A DNA stretch of 64,000 nt from Mycolicibacterium porcinum (GCA_001942045.1 MSTD01000001.1:45655-109654); one strand, 5' to 3'; positions 1 to 7,746 are shown, counted from the stretch's first letter. Translations and numbers: made by a program. Notes: generated from the letters alone by a model not told the origin.

Positions 1-2
1 CG

Positions 3-377
3 GGTGCCGCCGACGTCATCAAGACGCTGGGCCTGGCCGTGTTCATCTGCGCCGTCGGACTGTCCTCGGGGCCGCAAGCCGTGGCGCTGGTCAAGCAGTT
101 CGGGATCGGTCTGCCCATCGCGGGTGTCGCGATGACCGCGATCCCGGCGTTCGTGTCGTTGTTCGTGGCCTGGAAAGTCATGCGCCTGCCCGCCCCGCTG
201 ACTCTGGGTGCCATCACCGGCCAACAGTGTTCGACGCCGGGTGTCACCGCGGTCCAGCAGGCCGCCGGCAACGCCACGCCGCTGATGGCCTACACGATCG
301 TCTACGCGTTCTCGAACGTGGCGCTGCCGCTCCTCGGCCCGGTCGTGGTCGCGATGGCCCACGCCATGGGCTCCTGA
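3..377 (+). CDS. C-terminal part of an aspartate:alanine exchanger-type membrane protein (5' truncated by window edge)
   Basis: Only the last 124 codons are in the window; the reading frame is open from position 3 and ends at TGA 375-377. The translation is a run of hydrophobic segments with the motif GAITGQQCSTPGVTAVQQAAG followed by a final pair of helices, which is typical of the C-terminal duplicated half of AspT/YidE-type exchangers (AAE family). The family moves an amino acid or dicarboxylate across the inner membrane in exchange for its decarboxylation product. The start, the other half and any RCK domains lie outside, so substrate cannot be judged. A methionine at position 39 opens a shorter frame but is internal. 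Confidence 0.75.
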   Translation, partial: GAADVIKTLGLAVFICAVGLSSGPQAVALVKQFGIGLPIAGVAMTAIPAFVSLFVAWKVMRLPAPLTLGAITGQQCSTPGVTAVQQAAGNATPLMAYTIVYAFSNVALPLLGPVVVAMAHAMGS

Positions 378-581
378 CGTTCGCGGTTCGTTCGCTATCG
401 CCGCCGGAATGCGATCTTTCTCACGATCTGGCCCAGCTGTGATGCGTACCGGCCGTTTGCCGGTCAGTCGGCGGAAGTTCGCCTGGGCCTTTCGGATTCG
501 AAACCCGGCCCTTTGCCGGCCGGGCGGGTGAATTCCGTTGCGGACACGGGATCGGATTCCGTGCAACGGCCGACTTGACCG

Positions 582-629
582 TAGACTCAATTACGTCACC
601 AAACCGCCCGCCCCGGGAGCAGCCCTATC
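582..629 (+). promoter_or_regulatory. Candidate purF promoter and leader
   Basis: TAGACT at 582-587 resembles a mycobacterial -10 hexamer (TANNNT) and would start transcription near 594, giving a leader of about 36 nt with the weak ribosome site GGGAGC before the GTG at 630. Upstream (448-525) are two short GGC-rich hairpins, ACCGGC/GCCGGT at 448-463 being one, that may end the transcript of the preceding exchanger gene. All of this is read by eye. Confidence 0.3.
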
Positions 630-2174
630 GTGACTGGCCAGCAACTCGACGACGAGAACGAACCGCGCGAGGAATGCGGCGTATTCGGGGTCTGGGCCCC
701 GGGTGAAGACGTCGCCAAGCTCACCTACTACGGCCTGTACGCGCTGCAGCACCGTGGCCAGGAAGCCGCCGGCATCGCCGTGTCCGACGGCTCACAGATT
801 CTGGTGTTCAAAGATCTCGGCCTGGTCAGCCAGGTGTTCGACGAGCAGACCCTGGCCGCGATGCCGGGCCACGTCGCCGTCGGCCACTGCCGCTACTCCA
901 CGACGGGCTCCACCACCTGGGAAAACGCCCAGCCGGTGTTCCGCAACACCGCCGCGGGGACGGGCGTCGCGCTCGGCCACAACGGCAACCTCGTCAACAC
1001 CGCCGAACTGGCCGCCGAGGCCCGCGAAGCCGGACTGATCGACATGAAGGGGTCGACGGCCACTGTCACTGCTACAACGGACTCCGACATCCTCGGAGCG
1101 CTGCTGGCGCACGGCGCGGCCGACGCGACGCTGGAGCAGGCCGCCTTGGAGCTGCTGCCCAATGTGCGTGGCGCGTTCTGCCTGACGTTCATGGACGAGA
1201 ACACCCTCTACGCCGCGCGCGACCCGCACGGGGTGCGCCCGCTGGCCCTCGGCCGGCTCGACCGCGGCTGGGTGGTGGCCTCGGAGACCGCCGCGCTCGA
1301 CATCGTCGGCGCCTCGTTCGTCCGCGACATCGAACCCGGCGAGCTGCTGGCCATCGACGCCGACGGTGTGCGTTCCACGCGATTCGCCAACCCCGAACCC
1401 AAGGGCTGCGTCTTCGAGTACGTCTACCTGGCCCGCCCGGACAGCACGCTGGTGGGCCGCTCGGTGCACGCCACGCGCGTCGACATCGGACGTCGGCTGG
1501 CCCGCGAGCACCCGGTCGATGCCGACCTGGTGATCGGTGTCCCGGAATCGGGCACGCCGGCCGCGGTTGGTTACGCCCAGGAATCCGGCATCCCGTTCGG
1601 ACAGGGCCTGATGAAGAACGCCTACGTGGGCCGCACCTTCATCCAGCCCTCGCAGACCATTCGGCAGCTCGGTATCCGGCTCAAGCTCAACCCGCTGCGC
1701 GAGGTGATCCGCGGTAAGCGGCTCATCGTCGTCGACGACTCGATCGTGCGCGGCAACACCCAGCGCGCCCTGGTCCGCATGCTGCGTGAGGCCGGGGCGC
1801 TGGAGGTCCACGTCCGGATCGCCTCGCCGCCGGTGAAATGGCCCTGCTTCTACGGAATCGACTTCGCCACCCCGGCCGAGCTCATCGCCAACGCCGCATC
1901 CGCCGAGCACCCGGGCGAGATGCTGGAGGCGGTGCGGCACGCCATCGGCGCCGACAGCCTGGGCTACATCTCCCAGCAAGGCATGATCGCGGCCACCGAA
2001 CAGCCGCCGACCCGGCTGTGCTCGGCCTGCTTCGACGGCAACTACCCGATCGAACTGCCCGGCGAGACCGCACTCGGCAAGAACGTCATCGAGCACATGC
2101 TGGCCACCGCGGCCCGCACCGGCGTCCCGCTGCAGGCCGACAACGACAACGCATCGGCACTGCGCAGGCCCTGA
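630..2174 (+). CDS. purF: Amidophosphoribosyltransferase (first step of purine synthesis)
   Basis: PurF transfers ammonia from glutamine to PRPP to make phosphoribosylamine. The 514-residue product has a short N-terminal propeptide followed by the nucleophile Cys16 (EECGVFGVW), which would become residue 1 after cleavage, then the Ntn glutaminase domain (to about 260) and a type I PRTase domain with the PRPP loop VVDDSIVRGNT near 370. Cysteines in CVFEYVY, WPCFYG and RLCSACF match the Bacillus-type enzyme that holds a 4Fe-4S cluster. The GTG start agrees with the short propeptide of mycobacterial PurF. purM follows after 83 bp in the same direction, as in M. tuberculosis (Rv0808-Rv0809). Confidence 0.97.
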   Translation: MTGQQLDDENEPREECGVFGVWAPGEDVAKLTYYGLYALQHRGQEAAGIAVSDGSQILVFKDLGLVSQVFDEQTLAAMPGHVAVGHCRYSTTGSTTWENAQPVFRNTAAGTGVALGHNGNLVNTAELAAEAREAGLIDMKGSTATVTATTDSDILGALLAHGAADATLEQAALELLPNVRGAFCLTFMDENTLYAARDPHGVRPLALGRLDRGWVVASETAALDIVGASFVRDIEPGELLAIDADGVRSTRFANPEPKGCVFEYVYLARPDSTLVGRSVHATRVDIGRRLAREHPVDADLVIGVPESGTPAAVGYAQESGIPFGQGLMKNAYVGRTFIQPSQTIRQLGIRLKLNPLREVIRGKRLIVVDDSIVRGNTQRALVRMLREAGALEVHVRIASPPVKWPCFYGIDFATPAELIANAASAEHPGEMLEAVRHAIGADSLGYISQQGMIAATEQPPTRLCSACFDGNYPIELPGETALGKNVIEHMLATAARTGVPLQADNDNASALRRP

Positions 2175-2257
2175 GGTCTTCGCCCCAGCGCCTTGAGGGG
2201 TCCTTAACACCTCCTGCGCTGTACCCCCGCAACAGCGGGGCGGTAGCCTTGCTTGCG

Positions 2258-3349
2258 ATGACTAAGGGCGCCGAACAGCACGGCATCGCCGAACACAGCA
2301 GCATTTCGTACGCGTCAGCCGGGGTCGATATCGAAGCCGGTGACCGCGCTGTTGAACTCTTCAAACCCCTCGCCGCCAAGGCGACCAGACCAGAGGTCCG
2401 GGGCGGTCTCGGCGGCTTTGCCGGGCTGTTCGCCTTACGCGGCGGGTACCGCGAGCCGGTGCTCGCCTCCTCGACCGACGGCGTGGGCACCAAGCTCGCC
2501 GTCGCGCAGGCCATGGACAAGCACGACACCGTCGGCCTCGACCTGGTCGCGATGGTGGTGGACGACCTCGTGGTGTGCGGCGCCGAGCCGTTGTTCCTGC
2601 AGGACTACATCGCCGTCGGGCGCACGGTCCCCGAACGGGTCAGCGCGATCGTGTCCGGCATCGCCGAAGGCTGCGTTCAGGCCGGCTGTGCGTTGCTGGG
2701 CGGCGAGACGGCCGAACACCCCGGGCTGATGGAACCCGACCACTACGACATCTCCGCGACCGGCGTCGGCATCGTCGAGGCCGACGACGTGCTCGGGCCC
2801 GACCGGGTCCGCCCCGGCGACGTCATCATCGCCATGAAGTCCAGCGGACTGCACTCCAACGGCTACTCCCTTGCCCGCAAGGTGTTGCTCGAGATCGACC
2901 GGATGAACCTGGCCGGCCACGTCGAGGAGTTCGGCCGCACGCTCGGCGAGGAACTGCTGGAGCCGACGCGCATCTACGCCAAGGACTGCCTGGCGCTGGC
3001 CGCCGAGACGCAGGTCCGCACGTTCTGCCACGTCACCGGCGGCGGCCTGGCGGGCAACCTGGAGCGCGTCGTGCCCCACGGACTGACCGCAGAACTCGAT
3101 CGCGGCACGTGGACGCCGGCACCGGTGTTCCAGATGATCGCCCAGCGCGGACGCATCGAGCGCGCCGAGATGGAGAAGACGTTCAACATGGGCGTCGGAA
3201 TGGTCGCGGTCGTGGCTCCGGAGGACACCGATCGCGCGCTGGCCATCCTGACCGCACGGCACCTGGACTGCTGGACGCTGGGAACCGTCAAGAAGGGCGG
3301 CAAGGACAGTGTGCGCGCCCAGCTGGTCGGACAGCATCCGCGGTTCTAG
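2258..3349 (+). CDS. purM: Phosphoribosylformylglycinamidine cyclo-ligase (AIR synthetase)
   Basis: PurM closes the imidazole ring of FGAM using ATP in the fifth purine step. The 363-residue protein shows the family signatures SSTDGVGTKL, VDDLVVCGAEPLFLQDY, GGETAEHPG and SGLHSNGYSL, and ends GQHPRF like other mycobacterial PurM. The open frame extends far upstream inside purF, but the ATG at 2258 matches the family N-terminus (ISYASAGVDIEAGDRAVELF). TAGCCT at 2244-2249 lies 8 nt before the ATG, so a leaderless transcript in addition to read-through from purF is possible. A small GC hairpin (2225-2240) sits in the purF-purM gap. Confidence 0.97.
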   Translation: MTKGAEQHGIAEHSSISYASAGVDIEAGDRAVELFKPLAAKATRPEVRGGLGGFAGLFALRGGYREPVLASSTDGVGTKLAVAQAMDKHDTVGLDLVAMVVDDLVVCGAEPLFLQDYIAVGRTVPERVSAIVSGIAEGCVQAGCALLGGETAEHPGLMEPDHYDISATGVGIVEADDVLGPDRVRPGDVIIAMKSSGLHSNGYSLARKVLLEIDRMNLAGHVEEFGRTLGEELLEPTRIYAKDCLALAAETQVRTFCHVTGGGLAGNLERVVPHGLTAELDRGTWTPAPVFQMIAQRGRIERAEMEKTFNMGVGMVAVVAPEDTDRALAILTARHLDCWTLGTVKKGGKDSVRAQLVGQHPRF

Positions 3350-3353
3350 ACAG

Positions 3354-3406
3354 TAGACAAGGTCGCGCTGGTGAGCGTCATGCGCAACCAGCGCGACCTG
3401 TGTCTA
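3354..3406. terminator. Bidirectional hairpin terminator between purM and DUF3073
   Basis: Inverted repeat with arms at 3354-3372 and 3387-3406: 13 perfect pairs (AGGTCGCGCTGGT with ACCAGCGCGACCT) extended by TAGACA/TGTCTA after a one-base bulge. It lies immediately after the purM stop and before the convergent DUF3073 stop, and lacks a long U tract, as usual in mycobacteria. Confidence 0.75.
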
Positions 3407-3431
3407 AGTTCTGGGACGGGATGCAGGCGGC

Positions 3432-3605
3432 TCAGCGCCGCCAGTCATCCTCACCCGACCACTCATCGGCGTCGTCATTGACGTCACCGGAATCGGGAGA
3501 TCCCGACAGCTCACGTTGGAGCTGACTGAAGTCGGTGTTCGGTGAGCTGTACTTCAACTCACGTGCCACCTTGGTCTGCTTTGCCTTCGCCCGGCCGCGG
3601 CCCAT
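3432..3605 (-). CDS. DUF3073 small basic/acidic protein (Rv0810c-like)
   Basis: Encodes 57 residues. The N-terminus MGRGRAKAKQTKVARELKY is basic and the C-terminus (DSGDVNDDADEWSGEDDW) is strongly acidic, the layout of the actinobacterial DUF3073 family, whose function is unknown. An upstream in-frame start at 3641 would add 12 residues, but the ATG at 3605 is preceded by the purine tract GAGGGGG at ribosome-site distance and matches the conserved family start. It sits alone between convergent purM and co-directional ygfZ, as in M. tuberculosis. About 265 bp upstream of it (3606-3871) hold no further gene that I can recognise. Confidence 0.88.
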   Translation of the reverse strand: MGRGRAKAKQTKVARELKYSSPNTDFSQLQRELSGSPDSGDVNDDADEWSGEDDWRR

Positions 3606-3871
3606 GGGGGGACCCCCTCGCGCAATAACGGAGCGGCCCAATTGCTAGGCGGCTCCGATCTGTGTGTCTTTATTGTCCTGCCAACACTTTACCGTGCCCG
3701 CCCGCGAAGTGCTGTCAGGCCCTGCCTCACGGTGCGCGGTTGGGCCTCGGGCTGCCGTGCTTCGTTGCACAACAGCACGACCGTCCCCAGGATCGCGGAA
3801 TGCGCGCAGAGACGGCCGTCACGTCGTCGGTGACCGAGTGAGTTTACGTGCTCGAGCCCAGTTCTACGGGC

Positions 3872-4966
3872 TTAACGGCCCCGGAGGCGTTCGACTGCGG
3901 CGCGCCCGGCCCCGGCGGTGGCGTCCGCCTCCGGCATGGATTCCGGGTCGATCACGGCGGGGGCCTTCGCCTCGGCCCCGGCGATCAGCTCGGTGTCGAC
4001 CGGCAGGCCCCGTTTGAGCAGCGCCAACGCGATCGGACCCTCGTCGGCGTGTTCGACGACCGTGCCGATGCGGCCGACATTGCGCCCGCCCGCGGTCACC
4101 GTGTCGCCGGTCAGGGGCCGGTCGGCGGAGCCGTCGAGCTGCAGAATCACCAGCATCCGGGGCGGTTTACCCAGGTTGTGCACCCGCGCGACGGTCTCCT
4201 GGCCGCGATAGCAGCCCTTGTCGAGATGGACTGCTCCGGCCCCGGGACCACCGATCCAACCCACCTCGTGGGGGATGGTCCGCTCATCGGTGTCAACCCC
4301 GAGTCGCGGTCTGCCGGCCGCCACCCGGTGCGCTTCGTAAGTCCAGACACCGGCCGGCCGGACCCCGGCCTCGGTGAGCCGCCGGGTGTACTCGGCGGCC
4401 GAACCGCGCGGCACCACCAGGTCCAATTCGATGCCGGGGGCAGGCAGCCGGCGCAGGAACCCGCCGCCGGGCAGGGGGACCGCCGTCGCCTCCGGTGGCA
4501 ACTCCCCGACATCCAGGGCCGCGAGCACCTGCGCATCGGCCAGCCCGGGGCCGAGCAGGGACAGCACCGCCATGTCGGCCGGTTCGATCTGGACGTCGGC
4601 CCAGAACACCATCTTGCGCAGGTACGCCAGCAGCGGTTCGCCCCGCCACGGTTCGGTGTCCAGATAGGTGGTGCCGTCGAGCTCGGTCTGGATCCAGTGA
4701 TCTTCGACACGGCCCTGCAGATCCAGGCTCAGATTCTCGGTCACCGCACCGTCCGGCAGAGCACTCACGTGCTGGCTGGAGATGCTGTGCAGCCACGTCT
4801 GCCGGTCCTTGCCGGTCAGGGTCAGGACCGCGCGGTGTGATCGGTCCACCACGACCGCGCCGCTCGCGGCGGCCCGTTGTTCACCGAGCGGATCACCGTA
4901 ATGCCAGACGGCGCCGGCGTCGGGACCGGACTCGGGCGCCGGAACTGCTGACGGTAGTGCAGTCAT
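3872..4966 (-). CDS. ygfZ: YgfZ/GcvT-like folate-binding protein (iron-sulfur cluster assembly factor)
   Basis: The 364-residue product has the aminomethyltransferase-like fold and the YgfZ signature KGCYRGQE (about residue 251), whose cysteine is the family's key residue; the motif is followed by RVHNLG and a C-terminal beta-barrel (GDTVTAGGRNVGRIGTVV). YgfZ proteins bind tetrahydrofolate and help maintain certain Fe-S enzymes; the mycobacterial counterpart is Rv0811c. It is transcribed divergently from pabC, with 65 bp between the two ATGs. That pairing of a folate-binding protein with a folate-synthesis gene is conserved in the genus. Confidence 0.92.
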   Translation of the reverse strand: MTALPSAVPAPESGPDAGAVWHYGDPLGEQRAAASGAVVVDRSHRAVLTLTGKDRQTWLHSISSQHVSALPDGAVTENLSLDLQGRVEDHWIQTELDGTTYLDTEPWRGEPLLAYLRKMVFWADVQIEPADMAVLSLLGPGLADAQVLAALDVGELPPEATAVPLPGGGFLRRLPAPGIELDLVVPRGSAAEYTRRLTEAGVRPAGVWTYEAHRVAAGRPRLGVDTDERTIPHEVGWIGGPGAGAVHLDKGCYRGQETVARVHNLGKPPRMLVILQLDGSADRPLTGDTVTAGGRNVGRIGTVVEHADEGPIALALLKRGLPVDTELIAGAEAKAPAVIDPESMPEADATAGAGRAAVERLRGR

Positions 4967-5031
4967 AGGCCAACTCTACGTTCGTTGCTCTTCGCGCAAG
5001 CGGCTCATCGGCGGGTCTACGCTTTGGCCCC

Positions 5032-5910
5032 ATGGCAAGCCAACCAGCCGTCCTGGTCACCCTCGACGGGCAGATCCACGACCCCAACGCCCCGCTCCTG
5101 CATGCCGACGATCTGGCCGCCGTGCGCGGAGACGGAGTCTTCGAGACGCTGCTGGTGCGGGACGGCGGACCCTGCCTGTTGGAGGCCCATCTCGGGCGGT
5201 TGAGCCAGTCCGCCAAGATGCTGGACCTGCCCGAGCCGGATCTGGATGCCTGGCGGTCAGCGGTGGCGCTGGGGGTGCAGCGCTGGATCGCGGAGAACGA
5301 CGGCGACGGCGTGCTGCGCCTCGTGTACAGCCGTGGGCGCGAGAGCGGCGGGCCGGCAACGGCCTTCGCCACCATCGGTGCGCTGGCCGACCGGGTGGCC
5401 AAAGTGCGGCGGGACGGGCTGGCGGCGATCACGCTGGATCGCGGGCTGCCACTGAACGCGAGTGACATGCCCTGGCTGGCCGCCGGTGCCAAGACCCTGT
5501 CCTATGCGGTGAACATGGCTGCGCTGCGGCATGCCGAGCGCCACGGCGCGGGTGACGTGATCTTCGTCAGCTCCGACGGCTATCTGCTGGAGGGGCCGCG
5601 TTCCACCGTGGTGATCGCGACCGAAGGCGCCGACGGGCAACCACTGCTGCTCACCCCGCCGCCGTGGTATCCGATCCTGCGCGGCACCACTCAGCAGGCT
5701 CTGTTCGAGGTGGCTCGCAACAAGGGTTACGACTGCGACTTCCGGGCTCTCAAACCATCGGATCTGCTTACCGCACAAGGAGTTTGGCTGATCTCCAGCA
5801 TCACTCTCGCGGCCCGCGTGCATACTCTCGACGGGCAGTCGCTGCCCGATGCGCCGCTGTCCGCCGACGTTTCCGGCCTGGTCGACGCTGCAATCGTCAG
5901 CGATCGCTGA
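5032..5910 (+). CDS. pabC: Aminodeoxychorismate lyase (class IV aminotransferase fold)
   Basis: A 292-residue PLP enzyme of fold type IV. The catalytic lysine is in AKTLSYAVNMAALRHA (about residue 157), and the substrate loop carries EGPRSTVVIA. PabC converts 4-amino-4-deoxychorismate to p-aminobenzoate and pyruvate for folate synthesis; branched-chain or D-amino acid aminotransferases share the fold, so the exact substrate rests on gene order (Rv0812 position, next to ygfZ). ATG 5032 was chosen because it starts right before the conserved LVTLDGQI strand. The gene is followed by the small RNA locus at 5927-6142. Confidence 0.85.
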   Translation: MASQPAVLVTLDGQIHDPNAPLLHADDLAAVRGDGVFETLLVRDGGPCLLEAHLGRLSQSAKMLDLPEPDLDAWRSAVALGVQRWIAENDGDGVLRLVYSRGRESGGPATAFATIGALADRVAKVRRDGLAAITLDRGLPLNASDMPWLAAGAKTLSYAVNMAALRHAERHGAGDVIFVSSDGYLLEGPRSTVVIATEGADGQPLLLTPPPWYPILRGTTQQALFEVARNKGYDCDFRALKPSDLLTAQGVWLISSITLAARVHTLDGQSLPDAPLSADVSGLVDAAIVSDR

Positions 5911-5926
5911 CCTGCGAATAATTCGC

Positions 5927-5955
5927 TTGTCGAGGTGCGCGGACGGGGGTAGCTT
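5927..5955 (+). promoter_or_regulatory. Sigma-A-like promoter for the small RNA locus
   Basis: TTGTCG at 5927-5932 and TAGCTT at 5950-5955 are separated by 17 bp, a good mycobacterial housekeeping promoter layout just after the pabC stop. It predicts a transcript starting near 5962, independent of pabC. Confidence 0.6.
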
Positions 5956-5961
5956 CGTGGG

Positions 5962-6142
5962 CACACAGGGAAGGAGGTGGTCCGTCAAAGTGAGTGACTT
6001 ATGGACATGTGAGGTGGCTGCCCGCTAGCAGCGCCGGGGTATTGCCTGCGCGCGCTGGCGAATTCCCCGCAGCCACCCGGCCCCCGAGCCCCCGGTCTGT
6101 CCAACCAGGTACCAAGGCTCGGGGGCTGCCCCATATCTGGGG
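5962..6142 (+). ncRNA. Candidate structured small RNA with an ultra-strong Shine-Dalgarno sequence
   Basis: Between pabC and the oppositely transcribed lipoprotein gene is a stretch with its own promoter and no downstream co-directional gene. It holds AAGGAGGTGGTCC (5971-5983), which differs at one position from the complement of the 16S rRNA 3' end, then a 12-codon ORF, a long-range stem GGTGGCTGC/GCAGCCACC (6013-6021 with 6069-6077) enclosing a CAGCGC/GCGCTG stem (6029-6034 with 6052-6057), a GC-rich hairpin CCCCCGAG/CTCGGGGG (6081-6088 with 6118-6125) and a second short hairpin CCCCA/TGGGG (6129-6142). The last two probably end the RNA. I cannot match it to a named RNA family from memory. 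The ends are inferred from the promoter and hairpins. Confidence 0.6.
5990..6028 (+). CDS. 12-residue peptide ORF inside the small RNA
   Basis: GTG 5990 to TAG 6026-6028 encodes V-S-D-L-W-T-C-E-V-A-A-R. It lies 12 nt from the GGAGG core of the extended ribosome site at 5971-5983; the last third of the ORF forms the 5' arm of the stem at 6013-6021, so translation and folding exclude each other. The single Trp and Cys codons in mid-peptide could make it a sensing leader, but no gene follows on this strand for it to attenuate. Function unknown. Confidence 0.5.
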   Translation: MSDLWTCEVAAR

Positions 6143-6165
6143 ACGGCCAAATCTGTTGCTGTTGA

Positions 6166-6531
6166 TTACCGCTGCGGCGGTTGTGGCGCCAGTGACTGGC
6201 AGGCCTTCATGGCGTCATCCCACTGGGCCTGGTCGACACCGGGCGGTGGGGGAGGCGTGGCGCCGTCACCGGGCGGCGGGCCATCCGGACGGTGCCCGGG
6301 CCCGCCGGGGTGCTCCGGTCCACCCGGCGCGCCGGGCGCACCTTCGGGTGGCGCCGGAATTCCGTGCTCCTGCATGCACTCTCCGAATGCGTCCGGGGCG
6401 AGCGCGGACGACGTGGATGCGGACGGGGTCGACGAGTCGGTCGCCTCCGTGGACGAACAGGCAGCGGCGGAGCCGATCACAGCTAAGGCGGCCAGCCCGC
6501 AAAAGGTGGTGCGCAGAAGTGTCTGTTTCAT
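6166..6531 (-). CDS. Small Pro/Gly-rich secreted or lipoprotein, paralogue A
   Basis: 121 residues with an N-terminal signal (MKQTLLRT...AVIGSAAAC) ending in a cysteine at residue 25 that could be lipidated, although the -3 position is Ala rather than Leu. A Ser/Thr-rich linker leads to FGECMQEHGIP, a long Pro/Gly low-complexity segment, and a C-terminal WDDAMKACQSLAP. The same two blocks flank a shorter linker in the neighbouring gene at 6588-6836, so the two are tandem paralogues. Four extracytoplasmic features (two conserved Cys in the blocks) suggest a disulfide-linked mini-domain. No function can be assigned. Confidence 0.7.
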   Translation of the reverse strand: MKQTLLRTTFCGLAALAVIGSAAACSSTEATDSSTPSASTSSALAPDAFGECMQEHGIPAPPEGAPGAPGGPEHPGGPGHRPDGPPPGDGATPPPPPGVDQAQWDDAMKACQSLAPQPPQR

Positions 6532-6587
6532 GGCGATGACCGTATGAGGCCCCGCTGAGCGCCGGTTATCCGTCGGCTATGTGCCCG

Positions 6588-6836
6588 CTATGTGGGGCCG
6601 GGCGCCAGTGTCGAGCACGCCTTGGTGGCGTCCTGCCACGTCTGGTTGTCGACCCCGGACGGCGGGCCCGCGACGGGGCCGGGCGCTTGCGGGACCCCAT
6701 GCTCGGACAGGCAGTGCGCATACGTGCCGTGCTCAGGCGGCGGTGAGGTGGGGGCCGGCTGCGGGCCCTCCGACGAACATGCGCCGAGGAATGCTGCTGC
6801 GGCAAGCAGACCTGCCGCGAACAGTGGCCGCCGCAT
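6588..6836 (-). CDS. Small lipoprotein, paralogue B
   Basis: 82 residues with a canonical lipobox LGAC at residues 17-20 after a hydrophobic signal. The mature part repeats the pattern of the gene at 6166-6531: YAHCLSEHGVP, a Pro-rich linker, then GVDNQTWQDATKACSTLAP. Its ATG shares one base with the TGA of the nitrobindin-like gene (TGATG), so it is probably translated by coupling in the same transcript. Paralogue A follows 56 bp downstream. Role unknown; membrane-anchored outside the cytoplasm. Confidence 0.75.
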   Translation of the reverse strand: MRRPLFAAGLLAAAAFLGACSSEGPQPAPTSPPPEHGTYAHCLSEHGVPQAPGPVAGPPSGVDNQTWQDATKACSTLAPGPT

Positions 6837-7519
6837 CAGCCGACGAACCGTGACAGCCGGGCCGACAGGTGCGGGACCAGCCCGCCGTCGGCGTCTACCC
6901 GTTCCTCCACGTAGCCCAGGTCGCCACCTTCGACGATGCCGTAGAGCCGCTTGGCGCCGCCGACGAGCAACCCGGACTTGCTGCGGGCCAGGGCGTCGGT
7001 GACCAGCTCCCAGGAGGCCTGGGTGAGGGGCTTGCCGTAGAACAGCTCGACGTAGCCGGCCGAATGGGCCAGCAGCAGTTCGATGGCCTGTGACTCGTCG
7101 CGGCCGGCGGGATCCTCGGGATCGGTCACGAATCGCCAGTAACCGGTTTCCCGCAGGCCGGGGGAGTCGTATTCACCGGTCTCGGTCAACCGCCAGGACC
7201 GCGAATCCCAGTTCAGGTAATCGCCGCCGTCATGGGAGACGATGATCTGCTGGCCGAACCGGTAGTCGCCATTGGTGTCGCGACCTTCGCCTTCACCGCG
7301 CCAGACGCCGACCAACGGCAGGAGCGCCAACAGCGCGTCGTTGAGTTCGACGCCGTCGCGCAGATTGGCGGTGTCGGCGGGAACCGGGAGGTCATCGAAG
7401 ACCGGAATGTTGCGGGTGGCCGTGGCCTTGGCCCGTTCAGCGGCGGCCGCAATGGCTCGGTCACCGGAACCCCGCTCAGGGGCGGAGGCCTCGGCTGGAA
7501 TGTCCCGGTCGGAGGTCAC
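6836..7519 (-). CDS. Nitrobindin / FABP-like beta-barrel protein (Rv0813c-like)
   Basis: A 227-residue protein. After a disordered N-terminal 45 residues, the barrel begins [21 protein letters not shown], the GxWxGxG signature of the nitrobindin (former FABP-like) family, and ends [13 protein letters not shown], where the histidine corresponds to the usual heme-side residue. Family members bind heme or hydrophobic ligands; Rv0813c is the M. tuberculosis counterpart at the same locus. A longer frame starts at 7564, but GTG 7519 was chosen because it overlaps the TGA of the small membrane ORF (GTGA, 7519-7516), a coupled start. Confidence 0.85.
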   Translation of the reverse strand: MTSDRDIPAEASAPERGSGDRAIAAAAERAKATATRNIPVFDDLPVPADTANLRDGVELNDALLALLPLVGVWRGEGEGRDTNGDYRFGQQIIVSHDGGDYLNWDSRSWRLTETGEYDSPGLRETGYWRFVTDPEDPAGRDESQAIELLLAHSAGYVELFYGKPLTQASWELVTDALARSKSGLLVGGAKRLYGIVEGGDLGYVEERVDADGGLVPHLSARLSRFVG

Positions 7520-7614
7520 GACTCGTCGGTGACGAGGCGGTACAGCGCGTACAACGCGAACCACGTGATGACCACGACGGCCGCGACGAGCATTATCTCG
7601 AAGAAGAGCACCAC
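7516..7614 (-). CDS. 32-residue single-span membrane peptide
   Basis: GTG 7614 to TGA 7518-7516. The peptide begins V-V-L-F-F-E-I, continues with a hydrophobic helix rich in Val/Ala/Leu containing [10 protein letters not shown], and ends LVTDES; one transmembrane segment with the charged end presumably cytoplasmic. It has no ribosome site; instead TAGACT lies exactly 7 nt before the GTG, the leaderless mycobacterial layout. Its stop overlaps the start of the nitrobindin-like gene by 4 nt, so it heads the operon small peptide - nitrobindin - lipoprotein B - (lipoprotein A). Function unknown. Confidence 0.75.
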   Translation of the reverse strand: MVLFFEIMLVAAVVVITWFALYALYRLVTDES

Positions 7615-7621
7615 GGGAGTG

Positions 7622-7627
7622 AGTCTA
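7622..7627 (-). promoter_or_regulatory. -10 element for a leaderless transcript
   Basis: TAGACT on the minus strand, followed by 7 nt and then the GTG at 7614. This spacing places the transcription start on the first base of the start codon. Confidence 0.55.
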
Positions 7628-7677
7628 GTTCCTTGTCGAAGGTGTCGGCGCCCCGGGTGGGGACGCCCTATACACGT

Positions 7678-7734
7678 CGAACGTGGGCTTGTGTGTGAGA
7701 TTCGTGCAGATCCTCGGACACAAGCCCACGTTCG
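7678..7734. terminator. Palindromic hairpin element, copy 1 (terminator of sseC operon)
   Basis: Perfect 17-bp inverted repeat CGAACGTGGGCTTGTGT at 7678-7694 with its complement at 7718-7734, 23-nt loop starting GTGAGATTCG. It is placed right after the sseC stop. A related element with the same core (GAGCTTGTGTGCGAGATT) lies at 46197-46253 after another gene, so this is both a terminator and a member of a repeated family. Confidence 0.75.
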
Positions 7735-7746
7735 AGCATGTCGGCC

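Noticed and set aside
792..2210. 472-codon minus-strand frame over purF
   Set aside because: Antisense shadow of purF with no recognisable protein and no ribosome site.
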